This document shows positions 1 to 6,601 of a stretch of 12,308 bases of DNA, one piece after another. The notes below the pieces were generated by a model that had not been told where the DNA came from, did no database searches, and worked only from the letters and a program-made list of their open reading frames with translations. A program made the position numbers and the translations under genes. How positions within the stretch are numbered: position 1 is the first letter of the stretch; the number at the start of each line of letters is the position of its first letter. Location of the stretch: NCBI GenBank assembly GCA_964403785.1, contig CAYOHM010000059.1:1-12308 (forward strand). Direction: 5' to 3'. Source of the DNA: MGBC120314 sp964403785 (GTDB lineage Bacteria; Bacillota; Clostridia; Lachnospirales; Lachnospiraceae).

Positions 1-89
1 GCGTGCGAACTTTTAGTGCAAACGTGCCGAATAATCGCACCTATATGCCTGCACCCGCCTTAGTTTCGCAATCGCCAATCAATAAATAA
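1..89 (+). CDS. Possible 3' end of an upstream gene (partial)
   Basis: The third forward frame is open from the window edge to a TAA at 87-89 and reads about 28 residues ending in ...VSQSPINK. It lies just upstream of the next gene's ribosome-binding site, which is where the end of an upstream gene could be. I do not recognise the peptide. Nothing but the open frame supports it, and a run of this length without a stop is not rare by chance. The stretch is richer in C and G than the DNA around it. It may equally be non-coding leader DNA. Confidence 0.22.
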   Translation, partial: VRTFSANVPNNRTYMPAPALVSQSPINK

Positions 90-93
90 TGAT

Positions 94-99
94 AAGGAG
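94..99 (+). promoter_or_regulatory. Ribosome-binding site fixing the TTG start at 109
   Basis: AAGGAG lies nine bases before the TTG at 109. No ATG or GTG is in frame near the DUF21 membrane domain with a comparable site, so this element decides the TTG start. Confidence 0.8.
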
Positions 100-108
100 T
101 GGATTTAT

Positions 109-1425
109 TTGATAGACCCCAGTGGTTTACAACTGATTTTTTTATTAATTCTGATAGCTTTGTCAGGATATTTTTCTTCTGCCGAAACGGCACTTGTGAC
201 AGTAAACAAGATAAGGATGCGCTCTCTTGCTGAGGAGGGTAACAAAAGAGCCGTAACCGTAATGAAAATTACGGAGGATTCCGGCAAAATGCTCAGTGCG
301 ATACTTATAGGCAATAATATCGTGAATATTTCAGCGTCATCACTTGCGACTACACTTACTGCCAACGTATTTGGCAATCAGTATATTGCATATGCAACCG
401 GTGCGCTTACGTTCATTGTGCTTATATTTGGCGAGGTAACGCCAAAAACCTTTGCGACAATAAATGCGGATAAGCTGGCACTTTTTTATGCACCGGCTAT
501 ATCTGTGTTTATGTGGATTCTTACGCCGGCTATCTGGGTGATAAATAAGGTTTCAATGCTTGTGCTTAAGCTGCTTGGCACGGATAAAACCCAAAAAGAA
601 ACCGCCATTACTGAAAATGAACTCAGAACAATTGTGGAGGTAAGCCACGAAGAAGGTGTCATTGAATCGGAAGAAAAAAAGATGATAAACAATGTATTTG
701 ATTTCGGAGATTCACAGGCAAGGGATGTAATGATACCGAGAATTGATATGAAGTGTGCGGACATAGACAGTACATATCATGAGATTATAGATATTTTTCG
801 CTCTGAAAAATATACCAGACTTCCGATTTATGAGGGAACTACGGACAATGTTGTCGGAATAATAAATGTAAAGGATCTGCTTCTGTTTGATTCCCATGAG
901 GAATTTAATATAAGGGACATTTTAAGAGAGCCTTATTATGCTTATGAGTTTAAGAAAACCTCCGAGCTTATGGAGGAGCTCAAAAAAACTTCAAATAACA
1001 TAGCAATTGTGCTGGATGAGTATGGTTCAACGGTTGGTATGATTACACTTGAGGATCTTTTGGAGGAAATTGTCGGTGAAATTCGTGATGAATATGATGA
1101 GGATGAGAAAGACCCGATTCAGAAGATTTCCGCAAATGAATACCTTATTGAAGGTATGACTAAGCTGGACGATTTTAATGATTTGACCAAGTTAAATCTT
1201 CAATCCGATGAATATGATTCAATGGGAGGCTTTGTAATCGAAGTGCTGGATAAATTACCGCAGCAGGGGGATGTAGTAGAACTGCCCGGTGCTGTGATAA
1301 CAGTGGAAAGAGTGGATAAGAACAGGATAGAATTGCTTCGGGTGATATTAACGGATAATGAAAAGACAAATGAAGCTGAAGAAAATGCAGAAGCATCTGA
1401 AAACCCAGAGGATATGGCACAGTAG
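109..1425 (+). CDS. CNNM/CorC-type CBS-domain membrane protein (hemolysin family, probable Mg2+/divalent-cation transporter)
   Basis: This is a 438-residue integral membrane protein. Residues 1-155 form a DUF21/CNNM transmembrane domain, with the family's FSSAETAL motif at 22-29 and GEVTPKT at 108-114. A CBS pair follows at about 205-325 (DVMIPR at 206-211, LDEYGSTVG at 302-310, EDLLEEIVGEI at 315-325). A CorC_HlyC domain lies at about 338-412. The last 25 or so residues are acidic and low-complexity. Family members such as the bacterial CorC/MpfA proteins handle Mg2+ or Co2+, with the CBS pair sensing nucleotide and metal state. The older 'hemolysin' name is not evidence of toxicity. The start is TTG with a good Shine-Dalgarno site. 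The stop codon lies inside a terminator hairpin. It appears to be transcribed alone or as the last gene of its unit. The family call is firm; the transported ion is inferred. Confidence 0.93.
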   Translation: MIDPSGLQLIFLLILIALSGYFSSAETALVTVNKIRMRSLAEEGNKRAVTVMKITEDSGKMLSAILIGNNIVNISASSLATTLTANVFGNQYIAYATGALTFIVLIFGEVTPKTFATINADKLALFYAPAISVFMWILTPAIWVINKVSMLVLKLLGTDKTQKETAITENELRTIVEVSHEEGVIESEEKKMINNVFDFGDSQARDVMIPRIDMKCADIDSTYHEIIDIFRSEKYTRLPIYEGTTDNVVGIINVKDLLLFDSHEEFNIRDILREPYYAYEFKKTSELMEELKKTSNNIAIVLDEYGSTVGMITLEDLLEEIVGEIRDEYDEDEKDPIQKISANEYLIEGMTKLDDFNDLTKLNLQSDEYDSMGGFVIEVLDKLPQQGDVVELPGAVITVERVDKNRIELLRVILTDNEKTNEAEENAEASENPEDMAQ

Positions 1426-1441
1426 TGCCATATCCTCTTTT
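1407..1441 (+). terminator. Intrinsic terminator overlapping the end of the CNNM gene
   Basis: A perfect 14-bp stem (AGAGGATATGGCAC at 1407-1420 against GTGCCATATCCTCT at 1425-1438) with a four-base AGTA loop runs into TTTT at 1438-1441. The left arm encodes the last residues of the protein (..EDMAQ) and the TAG stop (1423-1425) spans the loop and the first base of the right arm. The U-tract is short, but the stem is long and has no mismatch. Confidence 0.85.
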
Positions 1442-1454
1442 GAGTTTCCGTATT

Positions 1455-1485
1455 TTGTAATAATTTGCTGTAATGCACATATACT
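1455..1485 (+). promoter_or_regulatory. Weak candidate promoter for the TIGR04086 gene
   Basis: TATACT at 1480-1485 is a good -10 match. The best upstream partner is TTGTAA at 1455-1460, with a long 19-bp spacer. A promoter is expected here because a terminator ends the previous gene, but the match is only moderate. Confidence 0.3.
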
Positions 1486-1510
1486 TATACAAATTATCTC
1501 AGGAGAAAAA

Positions 1511-1861
1511 ATGAAAAAAATATTGCCCTTTTTAAAAATACTGATGCTTGAGTATATCGTATCGGTTGTACTGCTGCTTATTACGGCAGTCCTGATGTAT
1601 AAAGTCGGGATAAGCCGGAAAACTGCGCAGATAATAGTGTATTTTATTTATTTTCTGGCGGCATTTACGGGAGGAATTATTCTGGGGAAGCTTAAAAACG
1701 GTAAAAGATTAATATGGGGTCTGTGTGCGGGAGGACTTTACTTTGGGGTTTTAACTGTTATTTCCCTTCTGATGAAGAGCTCACCGGGGGCTGACGGAAA
1801 TATAATCTGGGCTTTTTTGTGCAGTATTCTCGGCGGAGGTTTTGGAGGAATGTGCAGCTAG
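1511..1861 (+). CDS. TIGR04086/DUF3792 family small membrane protein
   Basis: This 116-residue protein is almost wholly membrane-embedded. Four hydrophobic segments lie at about residues 8-30, 38-60, 67-88 and 97-115, joined by short basic loops (GISRKT, KLKNGKR). The last helix is glycine-rich (ILGGGFGGM), as is typical of this family. The function is unknown. The reading frame stays open upstream to 1358, but the ATG at 1511 is preferred because AGGAG lies at 1501-1505 and because the upstream part would run through the preceding gene and its terminator. From memory, relatives in other clostridia often sit near yajC and the six-cysteine peptide SCIFF; neither is visible here. The gene lies between a terminator and the exporter promoter, so it is probably monocistronic, though no terminator is evident after it. 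Confidence 0.82.
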   Translation: MKKILPFLKILMLEYIVSVVLLLITAVLMYKVGISRKTAQIIVYFIYFLAAFTGGIILGKLKNGKRLIWGLCAGGLYFGVLTVISLLMKSSPGADGNIIWAFLCSILGGGFGGMCS

Positions 1862-1914
1862 CGGGACTGTATGCATAAAATACAAAATATAGTAAAAAAA
1901 CATTGAATTAGTCA

Positions 1915-1943
1915 TATACAAACGCTATATATTGTGATAGAAT
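1915..1943 (+). promoter_or_regulatory. Candidate extended -10 promoter of the ABC exporter operon
   Basis: TGATAGAAT at 1935-1943 gives an extended -10 (TG, one base, then TAGAAT at 1938-1943). A weak -35, TATACA at 1915-1920, lies 17 bp upstream. The surrounding 1862-1970 gap is very AT-rich and holds no other recognisable element or small gene. The ribosome-binding site GGGAG (1961-1965) follows. Confidence 0.5.
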
Positions 1944-1970
1944 TATACTTGTGAGAGAAAGGGAGTTTTT

Positions 1971-2726
1971 ATGGAAGATACTTTGAGAAAGCCTGTAATA
2001 GAGGTTACTGATTTGTATAAAATATATAAAATCGGAACTAATAAGGTTCGGGCATTAAATGGCGTCACGTTTACCATTTATGAAGGTGAATTTTGCGCGA
2101 TTGTAGGCACCTCGGGTTCGGGCAAATCCACCCTCCTTAATATGATGGCAGGCCTTGAAAAGCCCACAAAGGGACAGATTGTTATTAATGATACCCATAT
2201 TGAGAAGCTGAATGAAAATAAACTTGTTAAATTCAGGAGAGAGCATGTTGGATTTATTTTTCAGTCATTTAATCTTATGGGAACAATGAACGCTGTTGAA
2301 AATGTGGCTCTGCCGCTTGTCTTTAGAGGAGTTAAAAAAAAGGTGCGCAGGGCGAAGGCGGAGAAAATGATTGAGCTTGTAGGTTTGTCACAGCATAAGA
2401 AGCACAGACCCAACCAGATGTCGGGCGGACAGCAGCAAAGGGTTGGTATGGCACGTGCTCTGGTGCTTGACCCTGATATCGTTTTTGCGGATGAACCCAC
2501 GGGTAATCTTGACTCAGCGACGTCTGCGGATATGATGGCGCTAATGAGAAAGGTTGTTAATGAACAAAAAAAGACACTCGTTATGGTAACGCATGATGAT
2601 CATCTGGCAGGCTATGCAGACCGAATAATAAGAATTGTTGACGGCAGGATTGTCAGCATGGAAGAAACAAAACGCACTGAACAACACAGTGACGGAGAGG
2701 AGAACAACAGCAATGAAGAAATTTAA
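1971..2726 (+). CDS. ABC transporter ATP-binding protein, MacB/LolD type
   Basis: This is a 251-residue cytoplasmic ATPase that would power the permease encoded at 4142-5452. All catalytic motifs are present: Walker A GTSGSGKST (46-54), Q-loop Gln98 in IFQSF, signature SGGQQQR (151-157), Walker B VFADEPTGNLDS (171-182) with Asp174 and Glu175, and switch His208 in VTHDD. The length, the LNMMAGLEKPTKG segment and the ADEPTGNLDS string are typical of the MacB/LolD/FtsE branch, which drives mechanotransmission or export rather than classic import. The C-terminal tail of about 25 residues is polar and acidic. The ATG has GGGAG five bases upstream. The 3' end overlaps the next gene by 14 nt, which implies translational coupling. 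A8 occurs at 2334-2341. The substrate is unknown. Confidence 0.95.
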   Translation: MEDTLRKPVIEVTDLYKIYKIGTNKVRALNGVTFTIYEGEFCAIVGTSGSGKSTLLNMMAGLEKPTKGQIVINDTHIEKLNENKLVKFRREHVGFIFQSFNLMGTMNAVENVALPLVFRGVKKKVRRAKAEKMIELVGLSQHKKHRPNQMSGGQQQRVGMARALVLDPDIVFADEPTGNLDSATSADMMALMRKVVNEQKKTLVMVTHDDHLAGYADRIIRIVDGRIVSMEETKRTEQHSDGEENNSNEEI

Positions 2727-4155
2727 GACACTTTTTACGGTTGGTTTGGCATTTTTGACGGTTTGTGCCGTGATTGTGCCTACAGCCGCACCGGATAGGA
2801 TTATGGCAACGGATACCGTATCGGATTCAACAGTAAAGACGCAGGAAACAGCCGAGGCGGACTACCTTACAGGTAATGCAAATGATATCAAGATAGACTC
2901 TGTTATGACGCAGGCAGCGGGAGCAAACGGTGTTGCCGGAATAGGCTTTAATGTATCATTGGATGGAGCTTATCTGGATATTGACGATTCACAGATTAAG
3001 TCGGTACGTCCTAAGATGGATACATCGGGTCCTTTTGTTGTCGATAACGCGATGTATGCGATTGTTACACCTGATGAGCAGAAGCCCGAAGAAAAAAAGG
3101 CTCTTTATGCAGGCTTTGTATTTAATGTAAAGGGTGATATTAAGACAGCATATTATCCTATAACCTTTGAAGTGGAGTACATAAAGGACGGCAAGACCTA
3201 TCGTGTTGATAAATCGATTGATGTTGCGCTGTATGGCAATGAAACCGAAACAACTACGTCATCCGATACGGCGGTTTCAGTTCCGAGAATTATCGTAACC
3301 GGCTATGAAACAAATCCTGAAAAGGTTATGGCAGGTGAGCAGTTCGAGCTTACGATTCATCTTAAGAATACATCAAATCTGACCGCTGTTTCTAATATTA
3401 AAGTGACACTTAGCTCAGCCAGCAACGAATTCCTGCCGACATCGGGCTCAAGTACAAGCTTTATCAGAAACATGGGCTGCGGTGCCGCAACCGACATTGT
3501 AATGCAGATGGAGGCACAGGGCAGTCTTGAACAAAAGCCATATGTTCTTGCCGTAAAGTGTGAGTATGAGGGCGAAAAAAACGCGGCATATACTGCCGAG
3601 GAGGATATTTCAATTCCTGTATATCAGGAGGCAAAGGCTAAAATCACGGACATTGAGGTCAGCCCAATGTCTATCGAAACATATGACCAGGCAAATATTA
3701 TGTTCAATATTAATAATACTGGTAAGTCGACCCTGTACAATGTGCAGGTAAGTGTTGACCCTGACAATAAATCAGTTCAGTCGGAGGATTCCTTTGTGGG
3801 AAATATAAGCTCCGGAAGCACCGGCTATGCTGATTTTATGGTAACGGGCATTGCTCCTACGGAGGACGACGGAAAGGTTAAGATTATCATTTCATATGAG
3901 GATGCCAACGGAAACGCAGGAACATTTGAAACAGAAGCAGAACTGTATGTTTATGATATGGTGTATGATGAGCCTTTGATAGACGGTGATTTCAGTGACT
4001 ACGATATGAATGAAGAATATAAGTCAGGTTTCCCGTGGGTTATTGCAGCGGCAGTCTTGGCAGTTGTTATAGCAGTAATTGTTGCAACGGTAATCATTAT
4101 AAAGAAAAAAAAGAAAAAAGCATTAGAAGAGGAATTAGAGGATGAGATTTCTTGA
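2713..4155 (+). CDS. Secreted, membrane-anchored protein with tandem CARDB/NEW3-like Ig-fold domains, exporter partner
   Basis: This 480-residue protein has an N-terminal signal peptide (KKF then a hydrophobic stretch to about residue 25). An unassigned beta-rich domain spans about 35-175. A Ser/Thr-rich linker precedes two Ig-like segments that resemble CARDB/NEW3 (COG1361) domains. The first begins PRIIVTGYETNP and has the pattern F-L-I-LKNTS; the second begins AKITDIEVSP and has FNINNTG. A C-terminal helix at 440-463 is followed by KKKKKK and an acidic 11-residue tail. The predicted topology is therefore outside the cell with a short cytoplasmic tail. The frame is open upstream to 2635, but the ATG at 2713 starts the signal peptide and follows AGGAG at 2698-2702. 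The gene overlaps both the ATPase and permease genes by 14 nt, so it should belong to the same complex. By position it may serve as a MacA-like accessory or substrate-receiving part, but it has no MacA hairpin or lipoyl domain. The role is inference; the domain call is by eye. Confidence 0.85.
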   Translation: MKKFKTLFTVGLAFLTVCAVIVPTAAPDRIMATDTVSDSTVKTQETAEADYLTGNANDIKIDSVMTQAAGANGVAGIGFNVSLDGAYLDIDDSQIKSVRPKMDTSGPFVVDNAMYAIVTPDEQKPEEKKALYAGFVFNVKGDIKTAYYPITFEVEYIKDGKTYRVDKSIDVALYGNETETTTSSDTAVSVPRIIVTGYETNPEKVMAGEQFELTIHLKNTSNLTAVSNIKVTLSSASNEFLPTSGSSTSFIRNMGCGAATDIVMQMEAQGSLEQKPYVLAVKCEYEGEKNAAYTAEEDISIPVYQEAKAKITDIEVSPMSIETYDQANIMFNINNTGKSTLYNVQVSVDPDNKSVQSEDSFVGNISSGSTGYADFMVTGIAPTEDDGKVKIIISYEDANGNAGTFETEAELYVYDMVYDEPLIDGDFSDYDMNEEYKSGFPWVIAAAVLAVVIAVIVATVIIIKKKKKKALEEELEDEIS

Positions 4156-5452
4156 CATAATCGCAATGAGTGCCAGTAACCTGTGGCGCCGCAAGCTCAG
4201 GACCTTTCTGACCGTGCTTGGTGTTATGATTGGTACAGCGTCAATTGTGGTTATGGTTTCTCTCGGTATTGGCCTTAAAGCTGCCGTAATGGAGGAGGTA
4301 ACCTCCTATGGCAGTCTTACTGAGGTTGAGGTATACAATTACAGCTATGGTTCGGATTCCGATTTGCAGTTAAATGATTCCGCCCTGAAAAAAATTGCGG
4401 ACATACCGCATGTAACGGGTGTTGAACCTAAGCTGAGTATGAGTGCCAGGCTATATCAGGGAAAATATGCGGCATGGGTGCAGATTCAGGGAGTAAGCCA
4501 GGAGTATTTGAGCAAGATTCCGGTTGGAGAGGGAACACTTCCGTCGGCGGATTCGGGTCAGGTGGAGCTGTTAATCGGTAATATGGTTATTCAGGATTTC
4601 TACCAGACAAGCAATTACAAGTATCCTTATTATGAGAGTGGTGAACTGGCAGATGTTGACCTGATGGGAAAAACACTTTTTACGCAGTTTGAATCGACAT
4701 GGTCCGATGATGGACAGGAACAGCCGGCCAAAAAAAATGTGTTTACTGTGGCAGGAATTGTTGCCGGAGGCACGAATGAATGGAATAATTACAGCTATCA
4801 GGTATATGTGGATATTGATGCCCTGAAGGCATATTTAAAAAAGGCTTACAAGGGCAAGGTTATTCCGGGACAGCCGACATCAAAGAACGGCAAGGCTTTA
4901 AAGGAGCTGGTATATAATGATGTCACCGTGGCTGTTGACGATACGGACAATGTTGCAGATGTGCTTACTTCAATCAAGGATATGGGCTTTCAGGCATACA
5001 GCGAGGCGGAATGGATTGAACAGACTGAGCAGGAGATGCTTATAATCCAGGCAGTTCTGGGAGGAATTGGCGCGGTTGCATTAATCGTTGCCGCAATAGG
5101 AATTGCCAATACAATGATGATGTCCACATACGAAAGAACCAAGGAAATCGGTGTAATGAAGGTATTGGGCTGCAGTCTGTCAAACATACGTGAGCTGTTT
5201 CTTGCGGAGGCTGCATTCATTGGTGTTATCGGAGGAACGGTCGGGCTTATAATCAGCTACATACTGTCGGCAGTCTGCAACAGCATACTTCCGCAGGTTA
5301 TAGGATACGGCAGTGCCAAGATATCGCTTATTCCGTGGTGGCTGGCGGCTGCAGCGGTTATATTTGCAGCAATTATAGGTATTCTGGCAGGATTCTTCCC
5401 GGCACAGAGGGCAACCAAATTAAGTCCGCTTGCGGCAATCAGAAATGAATAA
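4142..5452 (+). CDS. ABC transporter permease, FtsX/MacB type
   Basis: This 436-residue permease has the MacB architecture. A basic amphipathic N-terminus (NLWRRKLRTFLT) leads into helix 1 at about 20-45. A large extracytoplasmic MacB_PCD-like domain spans about 46-298. Three helices form the FtsX domain at about 299-329, 353-382 and 397-419. The conserved cytoplasmic loop YERTKEIGVMKVLG (330-343) and the C-terminal PAQRATKLSPLAAIRNE are family hallmarks. It should dimerise and couple ATP hydrolysis by the 1971-2726 product to movements of the outer domain, for example to export a peptide, lipid or drug. The substrate cannot be read from sequence. AAGAGG at 4127-4132 lies nine bases before the ATG, inside the previous gene, with a 14-nt overlap. 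The periplasmic-type loop is rich in Tyr, Ser and Asp (YNYSYGSDSD). A8 occurs at 4730-4737. Confidence 0.94.
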   Translation: MRFLDIIAMSASNLWRRKLRTFLTVLGVMIGTASIVVMVSLGIGLKAAVMEEVTSYGSLTEVEVYNYSYGSDSDLQLNDSALKKIADIPHVTGVEPKLSMSARLYQGKYAAWVQIQGVSQEYLSKIPVGEGTLPSADSGQVELLIGNMVIQDFYQTSNYKYPYYESGELADVDLMGKTLFTQFESTWSDDGQEQPAKKNVFTVAGIVAGGTNEWNNYSYQVYVDIDALKAYLKKAYKGKVIPGQPTSKNGKALKELVYNDVTVAVDDTDNVADVLTSIKDMGFQAYSEAEWIEQTEQEMLIIQAVLGGIGAVALIVAAIGIANTMMMSTYERTKEIGVMKVLGCSLSNIRELFLAEAAFIGVIGGTVGLIISYILSAVCNSILPQVIGYGSAKISLIPWWLAAAAVIFAAIIGILAGFFPAQRATKLSPLAAIRNE

Positions 5453-5462
5453 TATATGACCC

Positions 5463-5501
5463 AAAGGGCCTGTTATGGGTATTCCCATACAGGCTCTTTT
5501 T
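5463..5501 (+). terminator. Intrinsic terminator of the ABC exporter operon
   Basis: AAAGGGCCTGT (5463-5473), a bulged T and ATGGG pair with CCCAT plus ACAGGCTCTTT (5484-5499) around a four-base loop TATT at 5480-5483. There is one G-U pair. A T5 run ends the element at 5497-5501. It lies 10 bases after the permease stop, which separates the exporter from the dgt operon. Confidence 0.88.
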
Positions 5502-5577
5502 AAAAATTTAAAATAAAAAAAGGAAAAGTGAAAAATTTGTAGAATAATAAGAATATAAGGCTTGTAAGGATAAAATA

Positions 5578-6585
5578 ATGAATATTCGTGAAAAACAGGA
5601 AGAACTTGAAAAAAACATATTAAGTCCGTATGCTGCGTTAAGCGTTAATTCGGCTGGCAGGGATGTGGATGAGGAACAGTGTGATATGCGCACGGTATAT
5701 CAAAGGGACAGGGATCGTATTTTGCATTGTAAGTCCTTCAGAAGAATGAAGCATAAGACACAGGTGTTTTTGGACCCGGAAGGCGACCATTACAGAACCA
5801 GACTTACGCACACCCTTGAGGTTTCGCAGATAGCCAGAAGTATAGCACGTGCACTCAGGCTGAATGAGGATTTGACGGAAGCGATTGCATTAGGACATGA
5901 TTTGGGACATACACCCTTCGGACATGCGGGTGAGAGGGCACTTAACGAGGTGTGCAGCGAAGGTTTTGCACATTATATACAGAGTATACGTGTTGTTGAA
6001 TTTCTTGAAAAGGACGGCAGGGGACTTAATCTTACCAAGGAAGTCCGTGACGGAATTTTAAATCACAGAACCTCGGGGAATCCATCTACGCTTGAGGGCA
6101 AGGTTGTCCGTATTTCGGACAAGATTGCCTACATTAATCACGATATTGATGATGCAATAAGAGCAGGAATCTTTACCGAGGACTATATTCCCAAGGAATA
6201 TTCGGATGTTTTGGGACATTCCACCAAACAGCGTCTTAATACAATGATAAGCGATATTATTAATAATAGTGAGGACAAGCCGGATATTATTTTGTCCGAT
6301 GACGTGGAATGGGCAATGAAGAGCCTAAGAAGGTTTATGTTTGAGTCATTATATACCAATCCTACGGCCAAGAGCGAAGAAACAAAGGCACGCAAGCTAA
6401 TTATTGAATTATATCGTTACTATCTTGAAAATATAGATGAATTGCCTGAAAATTATATCAGAATAATGATAGAAAGAAATGAATCACCGGAGAGAATTGT
6501 CTGTGATTATATTGCAGGAATGAGCGACAGCTATTGTGTCGCAAAATTCTCCGAAATATATATACCGGTGTCATGGAATAAGTAG
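5578..6585 (+). CDS. dgt: dGTP triphosphohydrolase (dGTPase), HD superfamily
   Basis: This 335-residue enzyme hydrolyses dGTP (and perhaps other dNTPs) to the nucleoside and triphosphate, helping control dNTP pools. The HD metal site is intact: His78 in RTRLTHTLEV, His107-Asp108 in LGHDLGHTPFGHAGE, and Asp181 in RISDKIAYINHD. The N-terminal RDRDRILHCKSFRRMKHKTQ (43-62) is the usual substrate-site segment. At residues 130-137 it reads FAHYIQSI, where I remember relatives having HN. It is about the size of the short clostridial forms. AAGGA at 5566-5570 precedes the ATG by seven bases. The leader between the exporter terminator and the ATG is about 75 nt and very AT-rich. TAGAAT at 5540-5545 could be a -10, but I see no -35. 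The gene ends with tandem stops TAG TGA. It is the first gene of the operon running through dnaG and rpoD. Confidence 0.95.
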   Translation: MNIREKQEELEKNILSPYAALSVNSAGRDVDEEQCDMRTVYQRDRDRILHCKSFRRMKHKTQVFLDPEGDHYRTRLTHTLEVSQIARSIARALRLNEDLTEAIALGHDLGHTPFGHAGERALNEVCSEGFAHYIQSIRVVEFLEKDGRGLNLTKEVRDGILNHRTSGNPSTLEGKVVRISDKIAYINHDIDDAIRAGIFTEDYIPKEYSDVLGHSTKQRLNTMISDIINNSEDKPDIILSDDVEWAMKSLRRFMFESLYTNPTAKSEETKARKLIIELYRYYLENIDELPENYIRIMIERNESPERIVCDYIAGMSDSYCVAKFSEIYIPVSWNK

Positions 6586-6601
6586 TGATTGAGGTAGGAA
6601 A

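Noticed and set aside
3..40. GTGCGA/TCGCAC arms near the window start
   Set aside because: Six-base arms separated by 26 bases, with no further structure, are likely chance.
1358..1510. Upstream extension of the TIGR04086 frame
   Set aside because: It runs through the CNNM gene and its terminator, while a good ribosome-binding site precedes the ATG at 1511.
1862..1970. Riboswitch or small RNA ahead of the exporter operon
   Set aside because: The gap is short and AT-rich, with no conserved stem pattern that I can recognise; it is explained by a promoter and a ribosome-binding site.
2635..2712. Upstream extension of the Ig-fold protein frame
   Set aside because: It would put 26 polar residues before an obvious signal peptide. 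The ATG at 2713 has its own ribosome-binding site.
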